From Cyanoderma ruficeps (Eukaryota; Chordata; Aves; Passeriformes; Timaliidae), in contig VZDJ01000116.1 of the NCBI GenBank assembly GCA_008694505.1, positions 20,632,913-20,696,912 on the forward strand: DNA of 64,000 nt, read 5' to 3'. The translations under genes and the position numbers were made by a program. Shown here piece after piece: positions 51,659-64,000 of this stretch. How positions within the stretch are numbered: the stretch's first letter is position 1; every line of letters begins with the position of its first letter. The notes below the pieces were generated by a model. It worked only from the letters and a program-made list of their open reading frames with translations, did no database searches and had not been told where the DNA came from.

Positions 51659-54600
51659 AACTCCCCCAGTGGTAACACTACCTTGGCTTTGCAGCCAAGG
51701 TCTACTAAGGATGCAGTGATGGCAATTGGCTGCCATCCACCCACTGAGGTCACGGAGATTAGAGGAGCTTCTGGAGGAATGCTGCGAGCTCACGTGAACC
51801 CTTGGCAGCTGCTGGCTCACTCACCCTTCACCCTTCCCAGCAGGGACTGTGCATCCCTGGCCAGGAGGAGGCCAAGAACAGGGTCATGGGGTGTGTGAAA
51901 CTCGGAGGAGGTGGCTGCAGTGAACCAGATTCATTCCTGCCCCTCCATCAGCAATAAGCCCTCTGTATGAGACAGGGGACAGTGGGGTGCCCTCCCTTTT
52001 CCCTGTTTGCAGGTGTAGAGAAGCCTCTGGCTACCTAGAAAGCACCAAGGGTCACACTCTTGGGTTTTACCACCAGCTCTGGACACGTCCATGTGCCATT
52101 GCTCCCTGTGCAGGGAACAGGTCAGGACACAAAAGTTACTCCCATCAACAGGGAGAATCAGCAAGGTTTTAAAAGTCCAAAGCTCAAGGGGGGGCTCTGA
52201 ACCCAAGAAGGAGCTTTCTGGTTTGGGGCATCCCATTCCCCCTGGCCTTTACAGCTCGTCAGCAGGACGGTTTTCTGCAGCTCCCCAGGGATGACCCAGG
52301 ACACTCCATGCCTACAAGGAAGGTTTCCTGTCCTGAGGGGGCTCCTGAGTGAGTGTTCCAGGATTTCATGTCTGAATACAGGCTCTGTTGAGCAGTGCAG
52401 GAGAATAAAGCTCCCATTTAGGATATTGCTGCTGCCTAAGAGGCTTTAGGGATTGTTGAAACTCTTGTCTCTCAGGAAACAGTCTGGATTCATCTGTTGC
52501 CAATTAGAGCCATGGGGCTGCGTGGAGCCCTGGGGTGAGTATTTGAAGCTCTCAACTTTGCTGTCCACCTTCAGGCCTGTGTGGGCATGATGCAGGGGCA
52601 CAGGGAGGACGGGACTCCTGCCACAAGGAGAAGTTGCCAAAGCCCACCAGCAGCCATGGAGCAGTCTGGACAGACATCAGTAAGCAATGGCATGAATTAG
52701 GGCTTCCCTTGCATGCATGGATGAGGGGTGAAACACCATCCCACTTTTTAGATGTTTGCCTTAGAGGTATTAAAACAACATTGAACTAGGAAACAGGAAT
52801 TCAACTGAGCAGAGGGAGAAAATAGACTATGTTCCTTCTGTGGTGCCCTGTCCAGGAGGGTCTGCCCCCATGGGATCTCTCCCTCTGCACTCCAAAGGAC
52901 AGGACCCTTGAGATGGGCTATGGGCTGCTGGTGAGAGGGCAGACATAACCTCTCTGCATGAAAGAATGATGAGGACTTACCAAACAGAAGATGTGGAACA
53001 GATTCAGCCTGCTGTGAGTCTCCAGGGAAAACCCCCTCTCCTCTGAAGGGGTTGTAGCCCTGCTCTGGGTTAGTGCTCAGTGTGTTGTTGGCTCCCCTCG
53101 CTGAGTGAGGAGAAAGCCAGGTGTCTGCGTGCTGCACACCTGGACAGGGACTGCAGAACACCTCTCAGAGCCAGAGCTCTGTGGAAAGCTGGTTGTCTTC
53201 AGGTGGTGGGCAGGGTCTGGTGCAGAACCACCCTTCTCTGTCCCCCACACAGCCTGCCCAGGCACTCTGCTATCACACGTGCATGAAGAGGGCAACATGA
53301 GGTGCCCCCACAAAGCCCCACACATGGCAGACCAGGGCCACAGCTGTGGGTTCACATTGTTCCAGTGCAAAGCAAATGGTGGGGGTTGGTTTCTGGAGTT
53401 TTTCACTACCTGATCCCTGCAGTGTTTGCACAGCCCTGACCTCAGTCTGGGTTCAGCTCTCCCACAGTGCCTGAGTGCGTTATGAGTTTGTAGACACAAC
53501 TGCCTGGAAACCAGGTACTCTCAGGAGCTCATTGACTTTGCTGTGTTGTTCATTTTGAATACCAGGTTTAAAAGGCAACCGTGGCTTTGTGCTTATTTCC
53601 AGCTTCTGTTTACCTACCACATTCTTCCAGCTCTGAGAGCCTGTGTTTCATTCACCTTGATCTGCAAGTCTCCAGGTGACCGGCTTGTCCCCTTCCAGAG
53701 TGCTCCTCTCTGTGCCAGGTAGCCCTTTCTCTGCAGCCACTCATTTGCCCAGTCTCATCTGCTTCCAGAGTCCAGTCTCCAATTCACGTGCCCCGCATTC
53801 TTTTTGGCTAGTAACTGTTTCCTTATCTGTGGTTTCACTCCTCTGATTTAATTCTTTATATGACTGGAGCACATAGAAGGCTAGACCACCCAGGAGATGG
53901 ACATGCTGCCCTTACTGGTCCAAGTGCTGTCCCAGAGAGCTGTCAGTGCAATGCAGAGGGGCCCAAAACATCTCATTTTTTCAGGCAGTTTTGTGAAGGA
54001 GAGCTCCTTGGAGAGGAGGGACATGGTTTTTATGGTGTGTGTTACTCTGCTCTCTCCCCTGTGCTTCATTGAGGAGGCGGAACCAGGGAGAGATCCTACA
54101 GATCTGAGAAGATACTGAGGTACCAAAGAGACATCAGATGGGGGCTGAACTTTGCAATGCCCAGGTGCTGGTCAGGTGGCAGTGTAGTTTTGGTGAGTTA
54201 GGAAAAAGCATTTGTCTGAGCTCAAACACTCTGGGCAGTGTGGTCATAGGCCAGCAGAAGGTGTGCCCCATGGCAGATATGTCATGCCAGACACCAGGGC
54301 TCTGCCTCAGTCAAGGCCCCAGTGCCTGAGGAACAGCCTCTCACCACGTGGGGCTTCACAGGTCTTGACTGGAAGAGCATTCAGAAAGCCCTGACATACA
54401 ACCTGGCCTAAAGCCATGTCACCTCTTGCCCTTGTGTTTAGGTACATCCATTGAGGATCAGTGGACAGGGGGTGAAACCAGCAGGAGAGACTTGTCCACA
54501 CAACAGAAGAACACAAATCTCGGCAAAGCCTGATACAGTAAAATACTGAAAGAGAATATAAGGCTTATTTAGGTTTGGGGTTCTTTAGTGGTGTGTTTTC

Positions 54601-57600
54601 TCCATCTAATTAATTGCCTTAATGAGGGTGAGGCTCTTATCAGACCCATGAGGGAGTCCACCTGGGGAGAGTGGGGGAGAAAATGGAGGGTTGATTAACA
54701 TATAAAGAGTGGTAGAGAGAGGTAAAGATTGCTGTTGACCACCAGCAAATTTCATCAGGCTGTGTCCTTTCCTCTTTGCTTTCATGTTGAGAGCTGTTTG
54801 CTCACTGTGGAGTTGTAGAGGGAAGCAGCATGCACAGCTCCTTCCCATGCTGGTGGCATTCACTGGGAATGCTGCATCTGCACCAGTGATGTGACTGTAT
54901 CTCTCCTCACTGGAAAGAGGGCTGAAGTTCTGGGAGCTGAGGGGTTGTCAGTCCCTATTGATAAACAGGTATGAGGAAGGTTTCTAGGCCCAGAACGGTA
55001 ACAACAACAGCAGAAATGGTGATGCACAAGTTTGTTCTCTGGGTGAGTGTCCCACATATGTCCACAGTCCAACCCCCCAGGGTGATTCTCAGCCAGAGCT
55101 GTGGTCCCCTAGGCAAGGAGGAGCAAGAACCATTTCTCCTCTGCCTTGAGAGATAAAAGCCCAGGTATGAATGGTGAAAGATGATGAAGGCTCTTTCTTA
55201 TATACTTTGGGGTTTTTTTAAAGAAGGCAATCAGGCTCTCTGACTATGATCTGTGTAGTGCCAAGAGATACAGCTGTGGGCTGAATCCCAAACCTGCTGA
55301 TGTTTGTCTGTGCTGCAGGTGTGCTGGACCTCAGTGGGTCAGGGGCAGAAAATGTAGGTGGTGTGTGGGTGTATAATGAAACCCCTGCACCCTTGTGCTG
55401 CTGTCAGCTTGCATCATATTTGCAATCAGACAAACAAATCAAGGGGCTGGGGAGCCCAGCCACTCTACCTGCTGACTAATCTCCCCTCCCCACGCCTCTG
55501 GCTGCTAAGCCCTGCCGTGGGCTTTTGGCACACAGGAGGCCTATGGCTTGGTTTGCTAGGAGCTCAAAGGGGTTTGACTGGCAGGAGGACCCCCCAGGCT
55601 GAGGACTCTCCACTAAACCTTTCTGCCCATGGTGTTTTGAGCAGGGTGCAGCAGCAGCAAGCAGCTCTCTAGAGAGTGTGATGTTACAGAATAAAAGTGG
55701 GGGTGGCAGAGTCTGTTAGCACTGCTGGCAGTAATTCCCAGCTCCGTGACAATGAGCCACTGATATCATCACACATGCTGGGCCAGATCCCACATTCCTC
55801 CTTTTGCCTGAGTACCTGATGAAAGCAGTGGGAATTGCTATCCAAGATAATGATTGCAGGATCAGGTGGATGATGACACCCTGCTTTTCTTATCATTTTA
55901 TCTCTGGCACTGCCTCTCTCTCCCTCCTGTCTCTTTCCACTAGCAATGTTTTCATTCTGTGCTCACAAAATTTAAAGAGAGCCCACTGGAGAAATCCAAT
56001 ACGCATATGATCCCTGGAAATTCCTGGAAACTTTTGGAGAAAACACTCTTCTGCTTTGTTTCCAGCAATTAAATTGCATCAGAAGATCCATAAAGTCGTG
56101 TAATATCTTGTTGCTGTTGCCCTGGGCAAGCAATTGTTGGGTGATCTACAGTGAGGAGCAGCTGAGGAGGTGGCTGGGCAGCAGCACGTGGGGACGGGGT
56201 GCAGTAAGATGTCCTGGAGATTATCTTTGTTTGCAGACCCTCTTCATCAATACCTTTGGGATCTCACTCTTGAAAGTTTACATGGCTGAAGAAATATTAC
56301 CAGGCACAATAAACAGATTCAAATGTTTGTATGATTGCTGCTGTCTCTGCTCCCTTGCCCTGGACTTTCCATGGTGCTCTGGATCTCTGCAGGCTGAGCT
56401 TCTCTGGCTCTTTTCCAGAGTAGGAAGGCAAAGTGAATTTGTGTCATTTGAGAATCTGAAAGAACCATAGGAAATATGAGTTATACACACTGTTCAAACT
56501 CCAGCATTCCTGCAAGCTGAAGCATTGGGGAAAATGAAACATTTCCCCTGCCCAGGAGAGTGTGTCAGCCCTGCTGACAGGCACCCTGAATTAAAGTGAG
56601 AAGGGCTGGTGTTTGCAAAAAACCCTACCAAAACAACATGATCTGAGAGGCTGACACAGCTCTGTAAGTAACACTGAGCTCTAGATGAACAATGAAGCCC
56701 TCCTAAATTTGCTTGAGTTAAATCAAAGGTAACTGAGGTATCAGTCATGGCCTGCCTAAACTGGAATATGTGCCCCTACAGCTGCTGGCACTGGAGGACT
56801 CACAGGCTGCTCCACTTGGGGAGCTCCTCCTGTGTGGAGGTTGGCCATGGAAGAGGGATGGAGGAGGGCAGAGCTGCAGATGTGTCTTGGTGCAAGTGCA
56901 GGGGCACAAATGTGGCAGCCACACCTTTGGGTGGATATTAGTCAAAGCAAAGTTCCCCTTTATCCTGTCTGCTGGCTGAGGCTTGTTTGGAAGTGCAAAC
57001 ATAACCCGGGTGGGTTTTCTGTTTGTTTCCAATATGGCAGTAGGGGATTTCTCCTACTTGATAAAGAAGAACTTGCTGAAGGATTGCACCCACTCAAATT
57101 CTTAGACATGGGAAATTAATATAGATTAAGTTAATAGTTTGTGCACTAGTGATCTTTCTGCCCATGGACAGGCAAGAGACTTGTGTGCTCTCACATTTGA
57201 GTGCTCTTCACACCAGACACAAGAGAAATGACAAGTAGTTGAGAGCATGACTTCCCTGTAAGGACAAGGTAGTCCTTGGTTTGGGTGGAAGCAGAGCTGT
57301 ACTTCAGGGACTGTTTTGGCAGCTGTTGGTCTCAAGTGGGCTGTGATCACAAGAGATATAAATATGCAACTTTCTCCCCATTTTTCTGTGTTTGAGGATC
57401 TGAACTGCACTCTTCACGGGGCCCTGGGGAATTGTGCTGATGGGGACCTGCCAAGGACCAACCTTCTGGCTTTCAGACATGTTGAGACTGGAAGAATTTT
57501 TCAGGTTTATTCAACTGTATGTGAACCTTATCCTTTTAGGTGATAGTGGGTATAGTGATGTGGAACCCTGACTTTGTGGTGTCTTTAGGGACTCTCACTC

Positions 57601-60600
57601 CCACTGTGAGGGCTGGGGAGGTTGGCTCCTTCTTAGAAGATTGGTAGTGGCACTGTTCCACAGCACTGCTTGGTGCAGAGACCAGCATCAGGAGCTGTAG
57701 GATCCCTGACTCCATCCAGCCCCACACATGATCACACTTGGCGGCTCTGATCCCTCCTCTCTCTGCAGGATGTGTTGTCCTTTTCCTTATCTATTTCCTT
57801 TCTGTAAGTGCTTTGATCTCTGGGTGGATTCAGTGCCAGGTGTTCCCAGACACCTTTTTTTTTGCTTGATGTCGCAAGTTATCAGTTACTTTGATGACAT
57901 GTTGCAAGTTTGCTTTAAAAATATTGATTTACTTGAGGACTGGTGTTGCAAGCAAGCAGGAAGACACCCTGGTCAGCTTTTAACCACTTATAGCTGTAAA
58001 CCAGCAGCTTTCCCAGGAGAACATGCCCATCCCAGGATGTGCTCTCAGTCTCCTCACTGTGCAGTGATACAGGGGCCAGGCTGAGCTGTTATAAACACCT
58101 CATTTGTAGCCACACTACAGCCAGCTGCTAATAGGTTCCAACCAGTGTGTCTGATCACGGGACAGCCGTGTGATCCCTGGGTCTGCACAGCACAAGCAGT
58201 TCGTAGTTTTAAAGGTGTGATGAACTGATCCAGCAATTTGTGGTCCAAACCCTGTAAGTCCTACTTGACAAGAGCATTTTTTGTTTTGAAGACATCAGGA
58301 GGGGGAAACTCCTCCACTTCCTTTGGTAGTTTGTGGTTAATAATTCTTGCTACTAAAAATGTGAGTCTCATTTCTCACATGAATTTGGTTGATTTTTGCT
58401 TCCCATTGCTGCTTTTTGTGCTGGTCTCATCCAGTGTGAGCAGTGGAAGTAGGCCAGATAACTGAGAGCATCTCAAGTTCAAATTCTAGTAATCCTGATA
58501 AATTTTCTAGAGGACTACAATTTAATTTCTTCAGGGAAGTGATGGACAAAATATTCTCCAGCAGCTAGTGAGAAATAACCCTTCTGACTTTAAAGAATTG
58601 ACCCCCACACTCTTTTCTCTCTCTGCCTCTAACTCTGTTCTCCAATCTTTTTCTGCAGCTGATTAAGAGGGAATCCCCTGCTGGAAGAAGAAACTGAAAT
58701 TAAAAAATCCCTTTTCAGGAATGGGCACCCTGGCTAATCAAGCTGGGATTGCGCTGCTAGGAGGAACCTTTCAAAAATCAGGCCCACAGCAATCCACAGC
58801 AAGAGAATCTTTTTAAGAACTTCAGAATAAGCTGGTTGGCAGCTTTATGTAGAGGTGCAATCAATTCTTGTTTTTGGAAGCAAGAGAAAAATGCTTCAAT
58901 ATGAGTTCCATTACAGTTGTTTTTATAAATCCTTTGCAGTGCACATTTCAGCTAAAAGAACCTTGCAATTAATCTTGTAGACAAAAGCCTGATGTAACCA
59001 AAATCTGATATAAAAACTATCTCTACTTCCATATACCTTCTTGAACTCTAATCTAAAAAAACCCCAAACTTTGAGGAGCTGAAAGAGAGAATTTCTGTAT
59101 CTGGATGTTTTTGCAGTGCAGTCCTACAAGCCTGAGCTATTAGCATTCAACAGCAAAGAAATATCACCACAATTGTTGCTTGTTGATGGGCTGCATCTCC
59201 CACTGACCTGCGCTCGCTGGAGAATTGATGGGATGGTGCTTGATGTGACAGTGCTGCTCTTGTTGTGTCTCTTAATCCCAAATGTCAGAGTCAAAACTCC
59301 TGTCAATAACTCCTCTGCTTTTTCTCTAACATATCCAGCTGACATGGGTGCCTGGGAGGACTGGGAATCATTTGCAGCCAAGTATTTAATGAGTGTCCAC
59401 CACCTGACAGGGTTTATTTGTGGCTGTGTGGCCACCTCCTTCTGCACTGAGCTCAGCATGTCACATCACCTCCTGCCTCCCCAGACAACATCTGCATGGC
59501 AGCCAATGTGACAGGCTTCACTGTGCCTTCTCCTGGCATGTCCAAAATAATCCAATTTAGGCTGACAGCTACAACACACAAGAATAAATATCTATTGTGA
59601 TGATCCTGTCAGTTGTGACTGGACTGGAGAAATGTCTTCGCCCTAAGTGCTGAATTTGCAGACAAAAAATTGAAGCTGAACAAATGGATGGAATTGCCTG
59701 CTGTGAAAAATGGTAGGTGCTAAATGGTCCTAAAGCCTGGCCCTAATTAACTCCTTTCGGGTTGGGTTTGGGGTGGGATTTCTTTTTTCCTTTTGGCTGT
59801 GGAAGGCTTTTCTGCTTGACTGTGCGCCTGTGTCCGGGTACAGCCCCCTGGAGGATGTCAGGATGAACCTGTCCAAGCCATTGTCTGGTGTGATACAAAA
59901 CTGCTCCATTTCTGGCTGGAGGAAGGCATTTCTCACAACAGTTTCAAGACTCTCTCCACGCTAGATGCCTGTGTAGCTCCCTGAGCTCCTCCGTCTCAAG
60001 GATAAATTAAGTCATCTGTGGTTGCACATTCTTGCCTAACTTTAGACAATGCCACAATTCTCCCCATATCTTCTTAATTTCAACCCTTTTTGTCTTTTTT
60101 AACCAGAGGTGATGGAAAAAAACGGTTCTTTCCACCCTCCAGGAAGGCAGTCAGAGAGTCTCTTCTGTCACTGACTGACATGTGTGACTTGCCCTGGAAA
60201 AAATGGTTCTGGGTTTGGCTTTGGACATGGGTTTCCTCCTCCTCTCTGAAGGTCTGCATTCAGGGGGACGTTTGAATCTTCCCCATAATTCCTGTCTTGG
60301 TTATCTTGGTGCATGACACGAGGCAGGAGTTTCTGTAATTTTGGAATGCAGAAACCATTTGTAAAGAACAAGACACTGTATGTATTCCTCTGAAACAGGC
60401 AGAGCACTGCCAGCAGCAAAAAGCTGGAGAATCATAAGTGGCTTTTCCTCCTGTGCACTAGGGTAGATATGCAATGCAGAAGACTTATTTAGATGCCAAG
60501 TGAAACACAAAATGAGCATATTCATGTCTGAAGCATCTGAAGTGCTCCTCTTGTTGAATAAAGCCCCAACACCTCCCACTTCCACACTGTCCCAGAGCGC

Positions 60601-63590
60601 TTCCTGCTGAAAGCAGGCAGCTCTAAGCCCTGAGCACTTGTGCCTGCAGCTGACCAACCCACTGCACCAAAGTGCAAAGTGTCTCAGATAGGGAGAATGG
60701 GCTTTGGCTGCCTCTGGCCCCTTCCTGGTTTCCAGCTCTTTCACAAGGTAAATTGAGTCTTTGTCCTGCTCAGCATCATGAGGCCGGGCTCCTGCCTGCA
60801 GGGACAATGCCCTCTTGTTAAGGAATAAGCCTGTAGAGAGGGGGCTGAGCAGTGCAGCACCTTCCAGCACCAGCCTCTGATGTAAATGGTGCCAAGGTGA
60901 GTGTTAATGGAGGGAGGGATACCCACCTGCTGCTCCTTCTGGGGAGTGATAGCCCCCAGTACCCACCCCACAGCAGGAGCAGCAGAAGCAGACACATCTA
61001 CCTCTCACCTGGTGTGGTTTTTTTTAAACCTAAGAATTATCTTAAAATAGAGCCACCTACACCACACTGAGGTGAATGGCCAGCATGGAGCAGACACGCA
61101 AATTCATCACTCTGGGCTTAAAGCTGCAGCATGGAAAGGGCAAAGAAGGGCCAAAGGGTGAGCTCGTCAAGCCGAGGCCTCTAGAAATGTCAGCACAGTC
61201 TGTGTCAATTAGAGAGAAATTCCACAGGCTTGTCCCAAACCTACCGCAGGGCTGCACTTGGCAGGGAGGACTCATCACATCTCTGCTCATGGCCCCTGCA
61301 AGGAGCTCTGTACTGCTCCAGGACACCCTGAGGAGAGGGCTTGGGCCCCCAGTGAGAGAGGGGAGCCGATACTTAAACCTGCCTTTAGGAATGATCTCGG
61401 GGTATTGCCGAAATGCAAATAGATCTCCTGTGCTCTCCCCGCTGCAATGAGGGTGATTTCTCCCCTCTTTGAAGACATACAGAGAAGACACACAGGCAGT
61501 CTTGTCACACTAACCTTGTGATAAAGTAGAGTCACCATACAGAAGAACCACAGTGAGCTGAGATTCTCCAGACCTGTCTCAGCCTGTTACTGCCCTTCTG
61601 TGGACCCTTTGCTGCCACACCACCAGAAGAGATCAAGCAGAGAGAAGCCCTAAGAAGCTTTGTTGTTTGCACATCTCTCCCTGTTTTCCCTCTCTGCTTC
61701 TGGAGGTTTGTGCTCAGAGGCGTCACACCCTGTGTGTGCTTCTTGGTGGGACACCTCTGTGGGCTGATGGTATTTCTGGCTAGCTAGAATGTACAGAGAG
61801 GGCTGCTGTGATCCATGTGGAATAGGTGTGGAAAAGAGTCCCTGTCTCCATACACTCATAGCTCAACATGGTACCAGGCACAGCCCCAGGAGCAGACTTG
61901 CAATATCACAAATGTGTTTTATTCCTGGAAAAGCTTTAGTTGTTCCTTACGGGTAAGCACTTCCTGGGGTTGTATGGATAAAAAAAGGAGCAGCAGCTTG
62001 AGTCTGTTTTCTGTAGGCTCAAGAAGTACAACAGGAATGCCATGTCTGCACAGTGAACAGTTTCTCTAGGACTGACGTCCCTTGGCAGAATGGTTTATTA
62101 CAAAACCTGGGTTTGTATGTCTTTAAGCCCCTTGGCTTCAGGTGCTCAAGGTCTTTCCAAATCAGTCCAAATGTATTTTTTCCCCTTCCTGGTAGATAAA
62201 AGATATGTGGTAAATGACTGAAACTATCAATGATTCAGCCTGTGTAAGATATGTTAGATGTCCTTATTCCCAAAGCAGCACTGCTGAGGTCTTGGTGGTG
62301 GCAAGTCCTAGTGACCAGCCTTCCCACCTGGGACACTGCCCCTTAATCCACACTCCTGATCTAGTGCTGCTTCCCAGAGCACTGTCTCTTAAGGGGCTCC
62401 TGAGAGATCCCAGGGGTGCAGGAAAGGAAACATTCATGTTTGTCCCATATTCGTGGAGGAGGAGGAGGTTGGTGAGAAGAGAGATGAGCAACTGCCATGG
62501 AGGCTCACTTTGCCACCCACTCCTAAACTGGACTTCCAGTATAACTGCAGCCAATGGTGGACAAATGTTCTGGCAAGTGACAAATTGTTTCCCAGCTCAG
62601 CTCCGTTCTCTTCCCACCTTTTTTTCCCTGTGAGTCAACTTCTGCCTACACAGATGCTTCCAGAGCAACCTGAATGCCCTCTTCATGGCACACTGATGGG
62701 ATGGTGAGTTTGCACTAAGGCACATTTTCTACCCCTGGATTTCTAGATTTTCCTGTATGTGGGCAGAGAGCAGCATGATGCTGAGTGACTGAAATCCCTG
62801 TTCACAGTTCATGAATAATAAAGACTGCCAAAGCTTGCAGCTCCAAAGCCACATTTCATGGGACCTCCAGCACACAGGCAGCAAACAGCTGTAGTGATAT
62901 GGTATGTGATGGCTTTGTGTTGATCTTCAGCCACAGGTTACACTCCTCACCCCAGAGCTGGAGTAAGGGATGGTGATGGATGGTTCAGCCTCTCCAACAT
63001 GGCAACCATTGGCTCTACTGGGACCTTTCTGCTGATATCTTGGCAAAGGAAAGCAAAGCTGAATCTGCTGGATGCAAAAGGGGTCAAGCAAGCAGCAGTT
63101 TATAGGGGGAGCATTTTCCTTATGCCCTGAAGGACTGGCTGTTACTTTATCAGGACTGTAGGATAGGACCCTCTGCTAGCTGTAGGCTATAAGGTAGCCC
63201 TAGAGATCCTTCACTGTGAACAGTCTCTGTCAGAAGGGTAATTTCCCAGGAGAAGCTTCAGAAGGGCGATGGGAACGGCTTGACTTTGAAGGTTTTTTTC
63301 TCTTTAACAAACAAGAGACTCTTAATAAACCTGGAAATCCCCCTTTTAAATTTGATACACTGGCCTCTTCCAGACTTCCAAGCTTCAGGGAGGAAGTAAT
63401 AGGAAGTGAGATTAAATGGGCTCGAAGCTGAAAGATCAGAGGACTGAGGATCCAAGCCCTACTTGCCGAGGTGCAGTTTGCACACTGATGGGCAAGGCAG
63501 TTCCTGGTGCAAGAGTTCCTGTGCAAGAGGCCCTTTGCCATAGCTGCAGAGGAAATCAGCTGTGTCACCCCACAGGCTCTTTTCTGTCAG
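51659..63590. other. Noncoding DNA, no supported gene
   Basis: Twelve kilobases without a gene I can support. Several frames exceed 100 codons: 52748-53499 minus, 56108-56470 plus, 59116-59511 plus with 59124-59459 minus, 60301-60870 minus, and 61076-61450 plus with 61057-61491 minus. All lack recognisable domains and paired splice sites, and several are open on both strands at once, as expected of stop-poor chance sequence. No CR1, tRNA-like or tandem array is visible. Confidence 0.45.
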
Positions 63591-63775
63591 TAGGAAACTG
63601 TGGTGAAGGCTCATACTATAAGCAGCAGCATTGTATTGGCAAGAGTTTCCAATACAAAGTTGACTTAAAAGAAACCAAGGTGCTGCAGTGGTACAACTGT
63701 GTGTTTGATAATACCCAGACAAATTATTGCTCGTGTCCTGCTGGTCCCAGATCTTGTTCTTCTTACAGGACAGAG
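63591..63775 (+). CDS. Candidate internal exon, cysteine-rich secreted/extracellular-type segment
   Basis: The segment begins after an AG with a pyrimidine-rich lead (CTCTTTTCTGTCAG) and ends at a good donor (GACAGAG|GTGAGC). It is open throughout: acceptor phase 1, donor phase 0, 61 full codons. The peptide starts GNCGEGSYYKQQHC, continues through a Lys/Tyr/Asp-containing middle with a WYNC, and ends NYCSCPAGPRSC...RTE. It has seven cysteines, and its balanced Lys, Gln, Tyr, Asn and Asp content is unlike most chance frames here. The spacing suggests a disulfide-bonded extracellular domain, but I do not recognise the family. The upstream part of the same open frame (from 63416) is less protein-like and is probably intron. 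It may be chance, since frames of 130 codons are not rare in this window. It lies too near the window edge to see the next exon. Confidence 0.3.
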
Positions 63776-64000
63776 GTGAGCAAAAGCATGGCAGCTATCA
63801 TCCATTATTTTTAACTCTCTTGTTTTTAAATGAATGACATTGTTGCTGGTATTTACTTCCATTTTACCTTACCTTAAGTATGATACCCTCTTACTCTGCC
63901 TGTGAAATACAGGGGTGGAACGTAGTCCTACTCGCACAAAACACTTTGGTACAAAGAAAACTATAATGGGCCCAAAGTGATGAGGGAGGTTTATTTTATC
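63776..64000. other. Noncoding DNA at the right edge
   Basis: If the exon at 63591-63775 is real, this is the start of its downstream intron. No feature is visible. Confidence 0.4.

Noticed and set aside
58460..58500. tRNA B-box-like word (GTTCAAATTCTAG)
   Set aside because: No A box at the right distance and no cloverleaf could be drawn, so no tRNA or tRNA-derived SINE is called.
59116..59511. Plus and minus frames of 131 and 111 codons over the same interval
   Set aside because: Mutually overlapping, with no domain or splice evidence. The apparently balanced minus-strand composition is not enough to call an exon.
60301..60870. Minus-strand open frame of 189 codons
   Set aside because: No domain or family is recognised, it has no convincing promoter or splice sites, and part of it is also open on the other strand. 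Treated as chance.
61057..61491. Open frames on both strands over the same 430 bp (plus 61076-61450 with an ATG in fair context)
   Set aside because: Both strands being open indicates stop-poor composition. No known protein is recognisable, and the possible donor after 61157 has no partner exon.

Overview
The window looks like a piece of a vertebrate nuclear genome, most likely from a bird. The strongest evidence is two degraded 3' ends of CR1 (chicken repeat 1) LINEs. Both end in the avian-style 8-bp tail repeat (ATTCTATG / ATTCTGTG type). CR1 also occurs in crocodilians and turtles, so 'bird' is an inference from the tail form together with the low interspersed-repeat content. Base composition is mixed and CpG is depleted almost everywhere. 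I see no bacterial features: no operons, no ribosome-binding sites, and no long reading frames (the longest is about 190 codons).

No protein-coding gene can be called with confidence. Nearly all open frames are short, lack splice-site support, often overlap open frames on the other strand, and resemble no family I recognise. Two places stand out. The first is a compact CpG island at about 37.66-37.93 kb, with about 31 CpGs in 250 bp, which is the best candidate for a promoter and first exon. The second is a 185-bp cysteine-rich open segment at 63591-63775, bounded by an AG acceptor and a good GTGAGC donor, which is the best candidate for an internal coding exon. Whether they belong to one gene cannot be decided from this sequence.

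Layout. 0-22 kb is CpG-poor noncoding DNA with a few stretches that resemble conserved noncoding elements and small palindromes. 22.5-24.3 kb holds a local tandem duplication, a multi-run G-quadruplex motif and an AAGAG-type homopurine microsatellite. 26.56-27.72 kb is a T/pyrimidine-biased block of unknown origin. 27.7-37.6 kb is noncoding with GGA and GA/TG microsatellites. 37.66-37.93 kb is the CpG island, followed by a CR1 end at 38.57 kb. 40.2-40.45 kb has an 84-bp homopurine G-run tract close to a short interstitial telomeric motif. 43.23-43.52 kb is a CR1 copy with a large internal deletion. 49.8 kb has a 63-bp near-perfect inverted repeat, part of which recurs 7 kb away at 42.77 kb. 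The rest, to 63.5 kb, is noncoding sequence with only chance-like open frames.

The window is best read as intergenic or intronic DNA around one possible CpG-island promoter. The least ordinary structure is the hairpin at 49.8 kb and its related 23-bp word at 42.77 kb.
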